From Panagrolaimus kolymaensis (Eukaryota; Nematoda; Chromadorea; Rhabditida; Panagrolaimidae), in contig JAJQJQ010000040.1 in assembly GCA_028622995.1 (NCBI GenBank), forward strand, positions 248,001-312,000: DNA of 64,000 nt. The letters run 5' to 3'. Both the position numbers and the translations under genes were made by a program. Below, piece by piece: positions 20,999 to 31,740 of the stretch. The notes below the pieces were generated by a model. It had not been told where the DNA came from, made no database searches, and saw only the letters and a program-made list of their open reading frames with translations. Positions within the stretch are counted from its first letter, which is position 1. Each line of letters opens with the position of its first letter.

Positions 20999-23455
20999 AT
21001 GGGCTTAAAGACTGATTCTCTTCCAAATAACAATCGTTCTAAACAGAACCCTCGTGATTATAAAATAAAACAAGTGAGTTTATTGTTTTCAAAGACTAAA
21101 CCAAAATAATTGATTATTTTTGAGATAATTGAAACTACCCGCTGCACACATTCTGAAGCCGAAGAAGCTTTACAAGAAAGTAATAACGAACTTGAAGCAG
21201 CAGTCACATGGATTCTTGATCATACAGGCGACAATATTTGGACGGAATCAAAAACCCGTAAGCTTAAAAAAACTGAAGTTGTTGAAGAACGCCCCATTCG
21301 AGGTGAATCTGGACGTCGAGGTTAGTTCAAGAGGAAAATGTCCAACACACAAGATTTAATTTAAGGTAGATCACGTGGTGGCCTACAAAATTCTCGACAA
21401 ATAACTGCTCGCAGCGAGCCACAACATACCCTTGATCAAACAGGTGAAAATGTTTGGACTGAATCAAAAACGCGCAAAGTTAGGAAACCCGAAGGTATCG
21501 AAGAACGTGCTAATCGTAGCGATAACGCTAATCGTAGAGGAAAAAGCTCTAATGCTTGGGTAAATCTCATATCTTTATTCTCTCTGGTATAAAGAGTTTT
21601 TAGAAGGCAGGACAAGTGTTCACTCGCACCGAGCAGCCACAACAAGAAAAGACTATACCACCTGTGGAAAATGAATCGACAGAAGCGCCTGCACCGGCTC
21701 TTGTAAAGCCTCCGCCAGTTATCAAAACTGCTGCTGGACCGCTATCATTTGCTGCGGCATGTGCTGCCGGTGGAAAGAAAGCTCAACCACCAGCACCAGC
21801 TACCTCATTTGCAGCAACAGTGAAACCGAGTTCTGTGACTACCACACCTATAAAACCCACACAATCTTCGCACATGGCAACGCCTTCTACAGCTAAAGAA
21901 TCATCACCTTCTTCTTTTGCAGACACTCTTATGAAATCATCTGCATCTGTATCAAAGCAAGAAATGACTACTTCTGAAGCCCCAAATGAACGATACGCTG
22001 AAGAAAATTCTGTACAGTCCTTAACAAGTCAGCTCAAAAATGATCTCGGCCTAGGAACATCCCCAGGTAAAAATCTTGCAGCTCCTACTTCAAAATTGAT
22101 CTCTAATTCTTCCACATCTGCTGCAAATAATAATGTACCTACTCGAGGAACCGTGGAATTTGTTAGTGACTTGAATCCAACAAAGACATTTGATTATCAT
22201 TTTGGCTTCAATCCTGAATCATCCACAATAGAAGAATCTTCATTCAAATCTTCCAATGGTGCAATGCCAATTCAAAATGATTTTAGAACGCATGAGGTTT
22301 CGTATTTATTTGAATTATATAATAAAAATATTTTATTAATTTTTAGAATGACGTATATAAGAATTCCAATGTGGATTCTACTCCTCCTACGTCTAAATCC
22401 ATTGCTTCTGCTGTTAGTCAGCTATCGAATTCTTATGGTGTTCAACCACAACAACCTCAAGGTTTATCATCTGCTCAACAACAAGCGCCGCGTCGTAATG
22501 CTTTTGGATATGCTGAGACTTCAACAGTATCGTTTCCCCCAGAAAATAGACCAGCGGTTAATACTACGCCTGCTGCTCCTTCAACGACTACACCAGCTTC
22601 AGCAAATTATACAAAGCCAGCTGTAACTGCTCAATCATCATTTTCTCACCCACAACAACCTCAAGTTCAACAACCCATGCATCAACAACATACATCTCAG
22701 CAACAAATGTATAATCCAATGTACAGCAGCTATCCATATGTAAACTTGTATAGCCCTGTAGCTGGAAGAGCTGAAGATACTCCTTATGCTGCAACACCAT
22801 ATCACATGCCATATGCATATAATATGGATGCATTAGCACAAATGATGCCACATATGCCAATGCAAGCCCCTGTTCCTGGTCATCACCCCCAACAGCAAAC
22901 TACACATCGCGCAGATCATCATCAAAGTTTTAGTGATATGAAACCATCGTATGGTCAAGGAACAACAGCTAATCCTAATGCTGCTACTGTAAATCAATCA
23001 GGTCAACGAGAAGCAAGTTTGAGCTCTTCAAATGTCCCACCGCCTCCTGGCTTTTCTGGTCCTCCAACCAACCATATGTTTACAAATCAATTACAAAACA
23101 TGTTCCATGTGAGTTTTTATTATTACATATATTAAACAATAATGAATAAATATTGCAATTTTAGTATCCACCCATGGCGTTTATGCATAAAATGCCGAAT
23201 CAAATGTATGGCCAAACAGGTGTTGAAGATCCAATGGATGTTCGTCATCAAGCTCAACCCAAAATGTATGGTCAACAAGATAAATATTCAAATGGGGCAA
23301 ATGTTCGAGATCGTATGACTATGGGAAATGCCCAACCAACTCCTCCTCCTCCAGCTCAAGGGGGTTATGGGCAACAAAATAGTTATGGTGGCAATGGGCA
23401 AATGCTCAACTCTAAAAAACAACAACCGTATCACGGTAATCAGTGGAATAATTAA
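20999..23455 (+). CDS. UBAP2L: UBAP2L/lingerer-type UBA and low-complexity RNA-binding protein
   Basis: Cytoplasmic protein of the UBAP2L/lingerer family, known for stress-granule assembly and translational control. Exons begin 20999-21073, 21125-21320 and 21366. A UBA domain (IIETTRCTHSEAEEALQESN...AAVTWILD) lies near residue 26. An Arg/Gly-rich stretch (GRRGRSRGG) follows. Two related copies of a TG(D/E)N(I/V)WTESKTRK block flank that stretch. The remainder is Pro/Gln/Ser-rich with conserved islands VEFVSDLNPTKTFDYHFGFN, a NLYSPVAGRAED-TPYAATPYHMPY segment and VPPPPGFSGPP. About six exons end in a Gly/Gln-rich tail and TAA. It is arranged 334 bp upstream of a same-strand membrane-protein gene. 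Confidence 0.8.
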
Positions 23456-23789
23456 TTTTACTTTTTTTTTATTCCTTCGACGGTCTATGTTGGTCCTCGA
23501 TACTCAAAACTTGGGTTTATTATTATTTTATTTTTTTGTTTTGCCTTATGAAAAAAGCAAAATAAATTATTTTTATTTTTTCTTGTTTCACATACATACA
23601 ATACATTTATAAATCAGTAAGGTCAAAAACTTAGAAAATTCATTGCATAGTTTTTTAATTCCGTTTTCTGTTCGGTACAATCAACAAAAAAATATTTAGC
23701 GGAAATTTTCATAACATAAACAAACAAAAAAATTGTCGAACATAAAATGAAGTTTTTTTCAATTTTAAAGTTACGGTTTCCTAACTACA
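23456..23789 (+). other. Intercistronic gap after the UBAP2L-like gene
   Basis: T-rich 3' UTR and spacer. An AATAAA lies near 23561. No coding content is seen. Confidence 0.5.
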
Positions 23790-24941
23790 ATGTTGTTAAT
23801 GGTTTTATGTTTTTGCTTTATTGGAATATTTGGAGCAACAAATCCTCCTGAAATTATATCAATAAATTCACTCAACGAAATACCGCTTCATCTTCAAAAC
23901 ATTTCAACAATAAATTTTGGAAACTTGTAAAGTTTTTTTTTATTTTTATTTTTACTTTTGCTTTTAACAATTAAAATTATTTTAGAACTATTGCACCGAA
24001 GGGACAAGGACTATTCTTACAGATTTTGAGACCACTTGCTACTCAACAATTTTTATCATTTACTTTCAAAACAAATGATCCAGAAAGATGTCCAGATCAA
24101 ACAATAAAAATGGATTGGGGATGGAAATCATCGATTGCTGTAGAACTTAAATGCAAGGATAAACCGAATAAAGCAATACTTGAAGTTCTTGGAGAATGTA
24201 AGTCTAAATTTAATAAGAAGATTTTTAATAAAAAAAGTCAAAGAGTTTTTTTAAAAATTAAACCTTACATCATTTTTTTTAAAGATGTGAGTGCAGACCT
24301 TCAAGAGTGCAAAACTAATATTCAAATAAATTCTTCACATGTCTCCATATCTCCAAATATTGTTGTTCAAAAGCTTTCAAAATGGGAGCGCTTGGCCACT
24401 TTTACTGTCGTTGCTGAATCAAACAACCCTGAATGTTCATTTGTGCTTGAATTTGATCCTCAACATAATCTCGCCATTTTTGGTCCACCAAACGAAGATG
24501 AAGAAACAACCACGCAGAAAATAGAAGAAGAAGATATCACGTCTACAGTCGAACTTACTACGAATTCGTTGAATAACAATATTGCTGAAGCAAGCGGAGA
24601 TGAAATGATTCTTTGGATACTTGTTTTTGTCTTTTCTGGAGCCTTGTAAGTTCTTTGGATTATTACAGGCGATATATAGTTTAATATTTTAGCTCAGCTG
24701 CATTCGGTGGTGTCGGAATGTTCTTCTTTCTTCGATATAGACAACGACGTTCGCTTCAAAAAAACAAAATCAAACTGAATAATGATATCGAAGATCTTCA
24801 TACAGCAATAGAAGTGAGTTTATTCATTAAAATATATTCTTTAAAAATTGTTTTCAGCGAGCGCCATCAATCCGTCAACCATCAATTTCTCAAAAACCAA
24901 CAGCATTAAAATCTGTTGTTACTCAACAAGCAAAAAAATAA
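23790..24941 (+). CDS. Small type I membrane protein, unrecognised
   Basis: The ATG at 23790 gives a signal peptide, MLLMVLCFCFIGIFGA. A luminal or extracellular domain of about 200 residues follows with a few cysteines (CPDQTIKMDWGWKSS, LKCKDK, LQECKTN, NPECSFVLEF). An acidic Thr-rich stalk, a membrane segment (MILWILVFVFSGALSSAAFGG) and a basic cytosolic tail (RYRQRRSLQKNK) complete it. About five exons join in phase; one candidate intron begins GTAAGT near 24199. I do not recognise the family. The pattern of beta-strand-like hydrophobics suggests a lectin-like or CUB-like fold, but that is a guess. It lies 334 bp behind the UBAP2L-like gene on the same strand. Confidence 0.7.
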
Positions 24942-25093
24942 ACACTTTAACGAGCATTTTTTTCCAGAGTTATAATAATAAAAATCTTTTTGAAATAAAA
25001 TAATTTTCTTTAATTTTATCAACACTTTTTTCATTTATTGGCAAAACAAAAAATTAACAACAACTTTGTACAAAAATATAAAAAAAAGCAATT

Positions 25094-28000
25094 TTATTGT
25101 TCAGTTGTTCCAATACACATGACAGTGTTTTTCTTCAAAAATTGAATATCAAAGATTGGAGTTCTTTTGGTGAGGTATTGATGTATGAGGAATCCATGTG
25201 GATCTACACGTGTTTCAGAAAGATCTCCAGAGATAAGTGAATCGAGAGAAAAGAAAGAAATGCCAGAATGTGGAGTACCGATTGCAAAAACTGATCCATC
25301 CCTGGTAAATTCGATAGGCACTTTTGTTGGAGCATAATCACATCGTTGAACAGCAGCAAGTTTTTGTTGACCAATATCCCATATGCAAAGAGCACCATCT
25401 TCACTAATTGAAACGAGATGACGTCCATCAGGACTCGTCTAAAATAAGAGATGAATAAAAAAAACTTTAAAAAACCCTAAATTAAGTTTTTTACCTTTAT
25501 TCCACGAATTCCTGATTTATGTCCAGTTAATGTTCGCACACAATTTGATGAAAGAATATCCCACATCCTTATTTTTCGATCTTCGCTTCCTCCAAGAACA
25601 TAGTTGCAATTTGGATGATAATCAAGAGCAATTGTGGATCCAAAAGGTTCAGAAAATATTCGAATAGGATGAATTCTTTCGGTGCTCCACATGTTTACGG
25701 TTTGATCTAAACATGATGTAGCAAAATATAATCCTCGATTACAAAATTTCATTTGGATGATGGCAGATGGATGACGATAAACTACCAAATGTCTTCGCAT
25801 TTCAAGACACCATAAACGAACAGTGCTATCTAATGAAGCAGTGAGCAAAATTCGACGATCAGGAGAAAAACAAGTTGAAGTTACAGCAGAACTATGAGCC
25901 TAAAAAATATTTTTTTAAGTACTCTATGAAATTAAAATAAGCGTACGTATAAAGTGAGCTTCTTTTCTCTTTGTCCAGGTGGAATATGTTCATAAATATC
26001 ACCATCCATTTCATCATCATCCTGATTCAAAAAATTGAGCTGTGTTGATGGTTTCAAAACTTTGAAATATTCATCTGCAAGAGAATGCAAAATAACTCGG
26101 CCATCATTCAATCCAAGAGCCATCATTGCTGAACTTTCGGAAATTTCTGCACAGCTTAAACCACCATTCGTGTTTAAAGCATTGTATATACACACAGATG
26201 GAGCATTTTCAGCAGTAATTCGTCCTTTCTTTACAGATTCTCTATATGTAGTTTTTCGTTCTTCAAGAATAGTTTCAGACAGATATGGTAAAGGAATACG
26301 ATCTGGAGGTGGAGCATTTGCATCTTTTTTCTTTACATCTTTTAGCTCTTTCTTTTTTTTTTTTTCTCCAACAATAACAACATCATCACGTGTTACACCA
26401 AAATATACTTTTTGCTTCTTATCTAAACACATAACGAAATAAAATGCGTCGTAAAAATATTCGAACAAACGAAGGAATGAACGAAGAATGCATTGCGCGC
26501 GATCTCTTGTTTCGAAGGGAAAAAACGCCAAATGAGCCGATCCGCTCGAAACACTGTGAACTCAAAGATAAAAAGCTTACCCAAAACTTGTTGTCCCAAC
26601 AAGCCACCCGTAAAGTCATCAATATTAGACAAAGATTTATTTGGAGTATCAAGAATATCAATTTGAATATGATCGCGTATAATTTCCTGTATAACTGGAT
26701 TTTTTGTAAGAAACAAATCCAATTGTTTATTACACGTTTTTGATAATCGTACTCCATAATGCGTATGTCTGAAAAAAATTTGTTAACCCTCCAATTAACA
26801 GAAATATAAAAATTTACGATAAATTCCCAATAAATTCAATATTATTTAATTGTACCGGCATTGTAACGTATTTTAAGAGATCAATATGATAGAAGTGAAT
26901 AGTAGGTATATGAGAAGAGAAAGTGGACATAAAATGCTTTGCTAAAAATTAAGAATTATATGTTATACCAATGGTTATAAAAATACCAGCATCAGATTCA
27001 CCAGCAGCAACTATTTTAACATAAAGATGAACAAAGATGGGGAATAGCAAAGTTGAAAATTCAGCTCTTATATTTTCGAACATTGAATCAAGCAAGTTTA
27101 CCATTTTTGTAAATTCTTGATATACTTCATTACTAAAATAATTTTTTTTTCTTTAAAATAGATAAAAAAAAATAGAGATCACTTCCCGAAGGAACGCTTC
27201 TTGTCTAGTTTAAAATTAAAAACGCTTAAAAAGCTTACAAGTTGAACGGTGGAGGTTGTATGATTGGATTTCCATCTCCATCGAGTGCTTCATCTCCATT
27301 TGCAATAGTTATGTTCAACTCTTTTGCTAACGTCGATTCAGCTTCCTAAATGGGTGAATTTGTTAATATCGTAATTGTTCCAAACACAATTGTAAAAACA
27401 AAAGGAGATCCAGAAAAATGAAAGAAACAAACAAAGAACAAAAAACTATAAAGAGTCTGCATGTCATGTTGAATGCGTCTATTTTTTAAATTTGTTACAA
27501 CATTAAGAACTAACAAATCATATATGTAAAAAGATAAAAATTATTACTATAATATCAAAGTTAAAAACTAGTCTTATAATTAAAAGATGTAACACATATT
27601 ATCCAGAACCTATGTTTTTAAAATTGAAATTGTTTTTAATTTTTTTAATACGATAAAAAAATAATTTTTGATTATAGCAATATTTTTAAACAATAAAGTT
27701 TGTAATTTCGGTCCAAAATATCATTATGCTATTAGAAAATACATTATGAGGATGGACTTTTAGGGATGTTCAATATTTAAGTTATTAGTAGTGTAAATAA
27801 TGTTGGTTTATTCTTTAGGGATTTGTGTTATATTCTTTCTTATATGTTAAATTAATCCGCAGCCAAACTCTCTGATAGTTTAATGTTCAACTCTCCTCCA
27901 ATTTATTCAGGATCGATCATACTTTTACACTGATTCAAATTAATCAAAAAGCTTCTTTGATATTTCTTTTATCAAATCCAGGATAAATCTTTGAATGAAT

Positions 28001-28704
28001 TGAATCGAAAATAGGAATAAAAAGAATATTCAAATAAATTACATAAAAAACCGCCGAATGATTTAGTTAGTCGACTGACTCTAAAAGATTCTGGAAACTC
28101 AGGAAAATTTTTAGAGATCCGAGATTACACCAAAACTCATAGCGGAATAAAGACAAAATGGTAACAAAAAATAAAAAATATTTGTTGGAATCAGAAAATT
28201 GATTGAAAGTGAAAAAGTAAAGACACAAGCATTTTACATACCATAAAAAGGTTATGAACGCATAGATGATACGGAGAATATAATATAAAGTAAGATTGAG
28301 ACAAATAAGAATAACAAGGTTTAAAAAAAGCATTTCGGATAAAGAATTAAGTTTATCAGATGCTGCTATATGTAACTTACTTTACAACCATTATTCCTTA
28401 AAAATTGTAAAACCACAGATAAAGCGCTAATATCCACACCATTAATAATAGGTGGCGGTTCTCCATTCGTTTGGGGTTGAACAACCATATAATTAGAAGG
28501 TGTTCCAGCGGATAAATTATTAACACTGGAAATACCCATTGAATTATTTGGAATACCATCAGAGGAACCCATAGGATCACTCGATGAAGTTCCTTCTCCA
28601 CCATCATCACCATTTTCACCTCCATCAGTCATGGTCATTCTAATCGCTTCATAACTAGTTAAAGTTTCAACGGGCGCAAGGTCCGCTTCACCGTCTTCAC
28701 TCAT
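25094..28704 (-). CDS. taf-5: TAF5, WD40 subunit of TFIID
   Basis: Scaffold subunit of the general transcription factor TFIID. The ATG at 28704 begins MSEDGEADLAP. An acidic Ser/Gly leader precedes a LisH motif (ISALSVVLQFLRNNGCK). The TAF5 N-terminal domain 2 follows over several exons (LSTLLFPIFVHLYVK, HFMSTFSSHIP). After a Lys-rich linker, the C-terminal WD40 propeller shows repeats such as LLTASLDSTVRLWCLE, FATSCLDQTVNMWSTE, YVLGGSEDRKIRMWDI and LVSISEDGALCIWDI. It ends CIGTTEQ. The first coding intron is about 1 kb, very long for this window. Another, 26423-26580, is unusually CpG-rich. The stop lies about 150 bp from the stop of the convergent neighbour. Confidence 0.93.
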
Positions 28705-29031
28705 GACATTTGAAAGAGGTTTTTTGATAAATTCAATACGACTAAATTATTATTAAAAATAAATTAATTAAAAAAATTACAAAAAATATTTTAGAAATTA
28801 GTTTTTTTCGGAGAAAAAAAAGTTAAAATAATGTAAGCAAAATTCTTAAAACGAAAAATAATATTTTTGGCGGCGATTAACATTGGGAAAGCAAGAGCAG
28901 CAAATTCGTTGTCGTCGTATTTCTTATTCGCAAAAAAAAAGCAATTCAAAACAAACTGCGAACAATTTCTCTCAAACAAGTGACTTTTTGTGAAAGTTTT
29001 TACTATTGAACAATTAAACATTGGTTCCAAA
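28705..29031. promoter_or_regulatory. Shared divergent promoter region of taf-5 and ARMC1
   Basis: Only 327 bp separate the two start codons, pointing in opposite directions, so both promoters must lie here or overlap the genes. No TATA box or named motif is convincing. Confidence 0.5.
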
Positions 29032-30220
29032 ATGGTTGATGGTGATCATGTTGAAATGAATGCTGAAGAAAGAACGGTTTTAAAACTTTTAAAATCCTTC
29101 TATAAACTTGTAATTGCCAGACCAGATAAATCCATTTTCATCGAAGTTTGATTTTTTTCCTTTTTTTTCAAAGTATTCAAAAGAAAATCGATTTTTAGGA
29201 TCCTGCATTTTCTGTAACTATAACAACTTATCTTGAAGATGATCGACCACAAGTTATGCAAATAATGGCTCGGGTAAGTTCTTCATATATTTTTTTTCTG
29301 ATTATGATTTTGTTTTTTAGATTCTTATTGCTCTTACAGGTAAATTTTTCCTTCCAATTTGGGCATGCCGACACATGCATGCGCATAAATTAAAATAAAT
29401 GAAAATCGAAGAAAGAGTCTTACCTTGTTTTATTCATTAACATGTTTTAAAGTTGGAAAACAATTAACGTGTTGCTTGTTTAGATAGTACAAAAAATTGC
29501 AAATTGGTTGCCAGCTTACCTGATTTTGAACAAAAGCTAGCTCGTCAAGTTGAAAAACCTAATGTTTCACCTAAAATTGTTCATCAGCTTCTGATTATTC
29601 AATCAAGAATTACAGCTTTAAAAGCTCCAAAGTAAATTTAATTTATCTGTTAGAAAAAGTTTATCGTATTTGTTTTAGGTCGCCTCAAACAATTTCAACT
29701 GCAAATAGAACTTTCCTCAAAGCAGCTGGAACTAAACAACTTGTCTACCAGCTTCTTGATAATACTGAAGTTTGTTTTCCTTTTATTTTTATGTTTGTCA
29801 ACTTATTTATTTTTTTAGACGAAGCAAAGTACATTGCAAGAAAGAAGTATTCCAATCAAAGGTGTTGTTAGCTTATGCTTTGGCAGCACCCCAGCTGGTG
29901 ATCATTCCGTAAAATGTATTTATCGAGTTCAAGACAATCTTGATTCCAAAATACTTGAAAGATGTATTTTCAATTGTGGATATTCTAAACTTCAAAGAAT
30001 TATTCGTCTTGATGATGGTTCCACTCAATCTTATACCGTTTATCGTGATGAAGTTTTTACTGCCACTGAAGAACCAGCCAAAAAAGATGATCGTCCTCAA
30101 TATCTCGATGATAATGTTATGGTTTTTGATCCAGATCAATGCGTAATTCCAACAAATCATACAACTCTTCAACAATCAAGTTGGCTTTCGGGTGTTAAAG
30201 CATATCTTCCTTTCTGGTGA
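29032..30220 (+). CDS. ARMC1: ARMC1 homologue (mitochondrial distribution factor)
   Basis: ARMC1 associates with the mitochondrial outer membrane and the MIC60/MICOS network in animals (family knowledge). The ATG at 29032 gives MVDGDHVEMNAEER. An N-terminal armadillo-like part covers about five exons (TTYLEDDRPQVMQIMARILIALT and following). The C-terminal part matches the HMA-like domain of ARMC1: SIPIKGVVSLCFGS, then alternating strands, and it ends SWLSGVKAYLPFW, like the SWLS...FYW end of vertebrate ARMC1. Total length is about 270-280 residues, as expected. The HMA fold lacks the metal-binding CxxC, as in the family. It is transcribed away from taf-5. Confidence 0.8.
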
Positions 30221-30365
30221 ATCTGTTATTAATTTGATCAAAAATGTTTTTTATTTTATTGTTTATTACTCAAGGCATATTTCTTTGTTTTTTAATTTTA
30301 CTTTTATTTGATACGTGTATAGATTATATGTAGTGAATAAATTTTTTTGATTAAATAAATATGTT

Positions 30366-31740
30366 TTAGCTTGCATTTCTGCCTCCATCCAATGTTAAAG
30401 ATTTTCCAAAACGTGAAATTCTTCTCGGAATGTTCATTGTTCGCATATTGGAGAGAGAAATTTTGCGACTGCTATCCGTTTTTAAATGTTTTTGTGAACT
30501 TTCAACTTCGTCTTTCTTTTCAAGTAAAAACCTTCCGGCACAACTCCATCGACTTTGTGCTTTCCAAACATTTTCATCTGCATCAAGAACCCGATAAGCA
30601 TTGCTTGTGAGCTTTCCTCCAATGATTCGACAAAATTCTCCTGGAGTTTCACGTAATTCTTCTACCAACACAAAATCAGCTTCATCAACACCGTATCTTT
30701 GTGTTTTAATCATTATTTGTTTAATAATATCCGCAGCTGTATTATTAATTCCGGCTCGAAGGATAGCATATGGGTGATTATCGCCAATGTTGTGAATACA
30801 AAGAAGGAATGTTTCTCCCATAGACTTGGCTCTTTGAGGAAGTCCACCAGGTTCAAGATAATCCATGGAACCGGAATCGATAGCTTCCGTATCGAATGAA
30901 CGCGTGCCATGGTGAGCAATTGCAACGAAACCGGATGGTGATACAGCTCCACTCGAACGAATTTGATCCATCCATTCTCCAACTTTCTTTGAAGCTGATG
31001 TGGTACCTGGTGTCGTGGAATTTCCTGATTTAATGATGGACGTTATCCATGCTCGTCCACTTGGATCCTGCAAAAATTGATTTTAACTAAATATTTTTGA
31101 AAGGTTAATTAACTTACGTTGCTCCGTTTTCTTAATTGGAATCTTCTTGTGGAACCATTCCAACAAGCCACTGCATCCATAATGGGTTCATTTGGTGGAA
31201 GCATTCTTTGGGTTGTTGTAATTTCTAAATCACCTGCGCCAACAATTCCCATTTCTGATGGATTCATAATTCCTTCTTCAAAGAGAAAATAATCATCGGC
31301 ATTGTCAGAAAGTTTTCCAGCATTTGTTAGAGCCAATTGTATCACATTTTTTACTGTGCTACTTGATTCTGCATGAACAATTACGGGAGTATCATCATTC
31401 AAGATACCTTGAATTCGAATAACAAATATTTGTCGCTTCAATATTGAAAGAGGTTTAATTTGAGCTTCAGGATCAACCTTTAAAATTTGATATGAAAGTT
31501 CGGGTTCGTAGTTAGGGAAGCGATGGCCATCCTCTTCATGAAGATAAATGTGTTCTTCAAGTTCAAATCGAGTTCGAATAAAAAGCATTGATTGCTCTAA
31601 CGCTTGATTAGCGGGCGTTCGCAATGGAAGGTGGCGATATCCAGGACGCAAACATTTCACGGGCACAACTCTTTGTGATACAACTCTCCCATTTGCAGCA
31701 CTATCACAAACGGCAATGCGAAGAAAAGCTAAATCAACAA
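30366..31740 (-). other. PLC-epsilon RA1 and RA2 domains
   Basis: RA1 includes [20 protein letters not shown] and [16 protein letters not shown]2 includes [20 protein letters not shown] and DFVLVEEL. Tandem ubiquitin-like RA domains at the C-terminus separate PLC-epsilon from all other PLC classes; RA2 is the Ras/Rap binder. The protein ends LDGGRNAS. Confidence 0.85.

Noticed and set aside
26035..26442. 135-codon plus-strand open frame
   Set aside because: Antisense shadow of taf-5 exons; Phe/Ser-rich noise.
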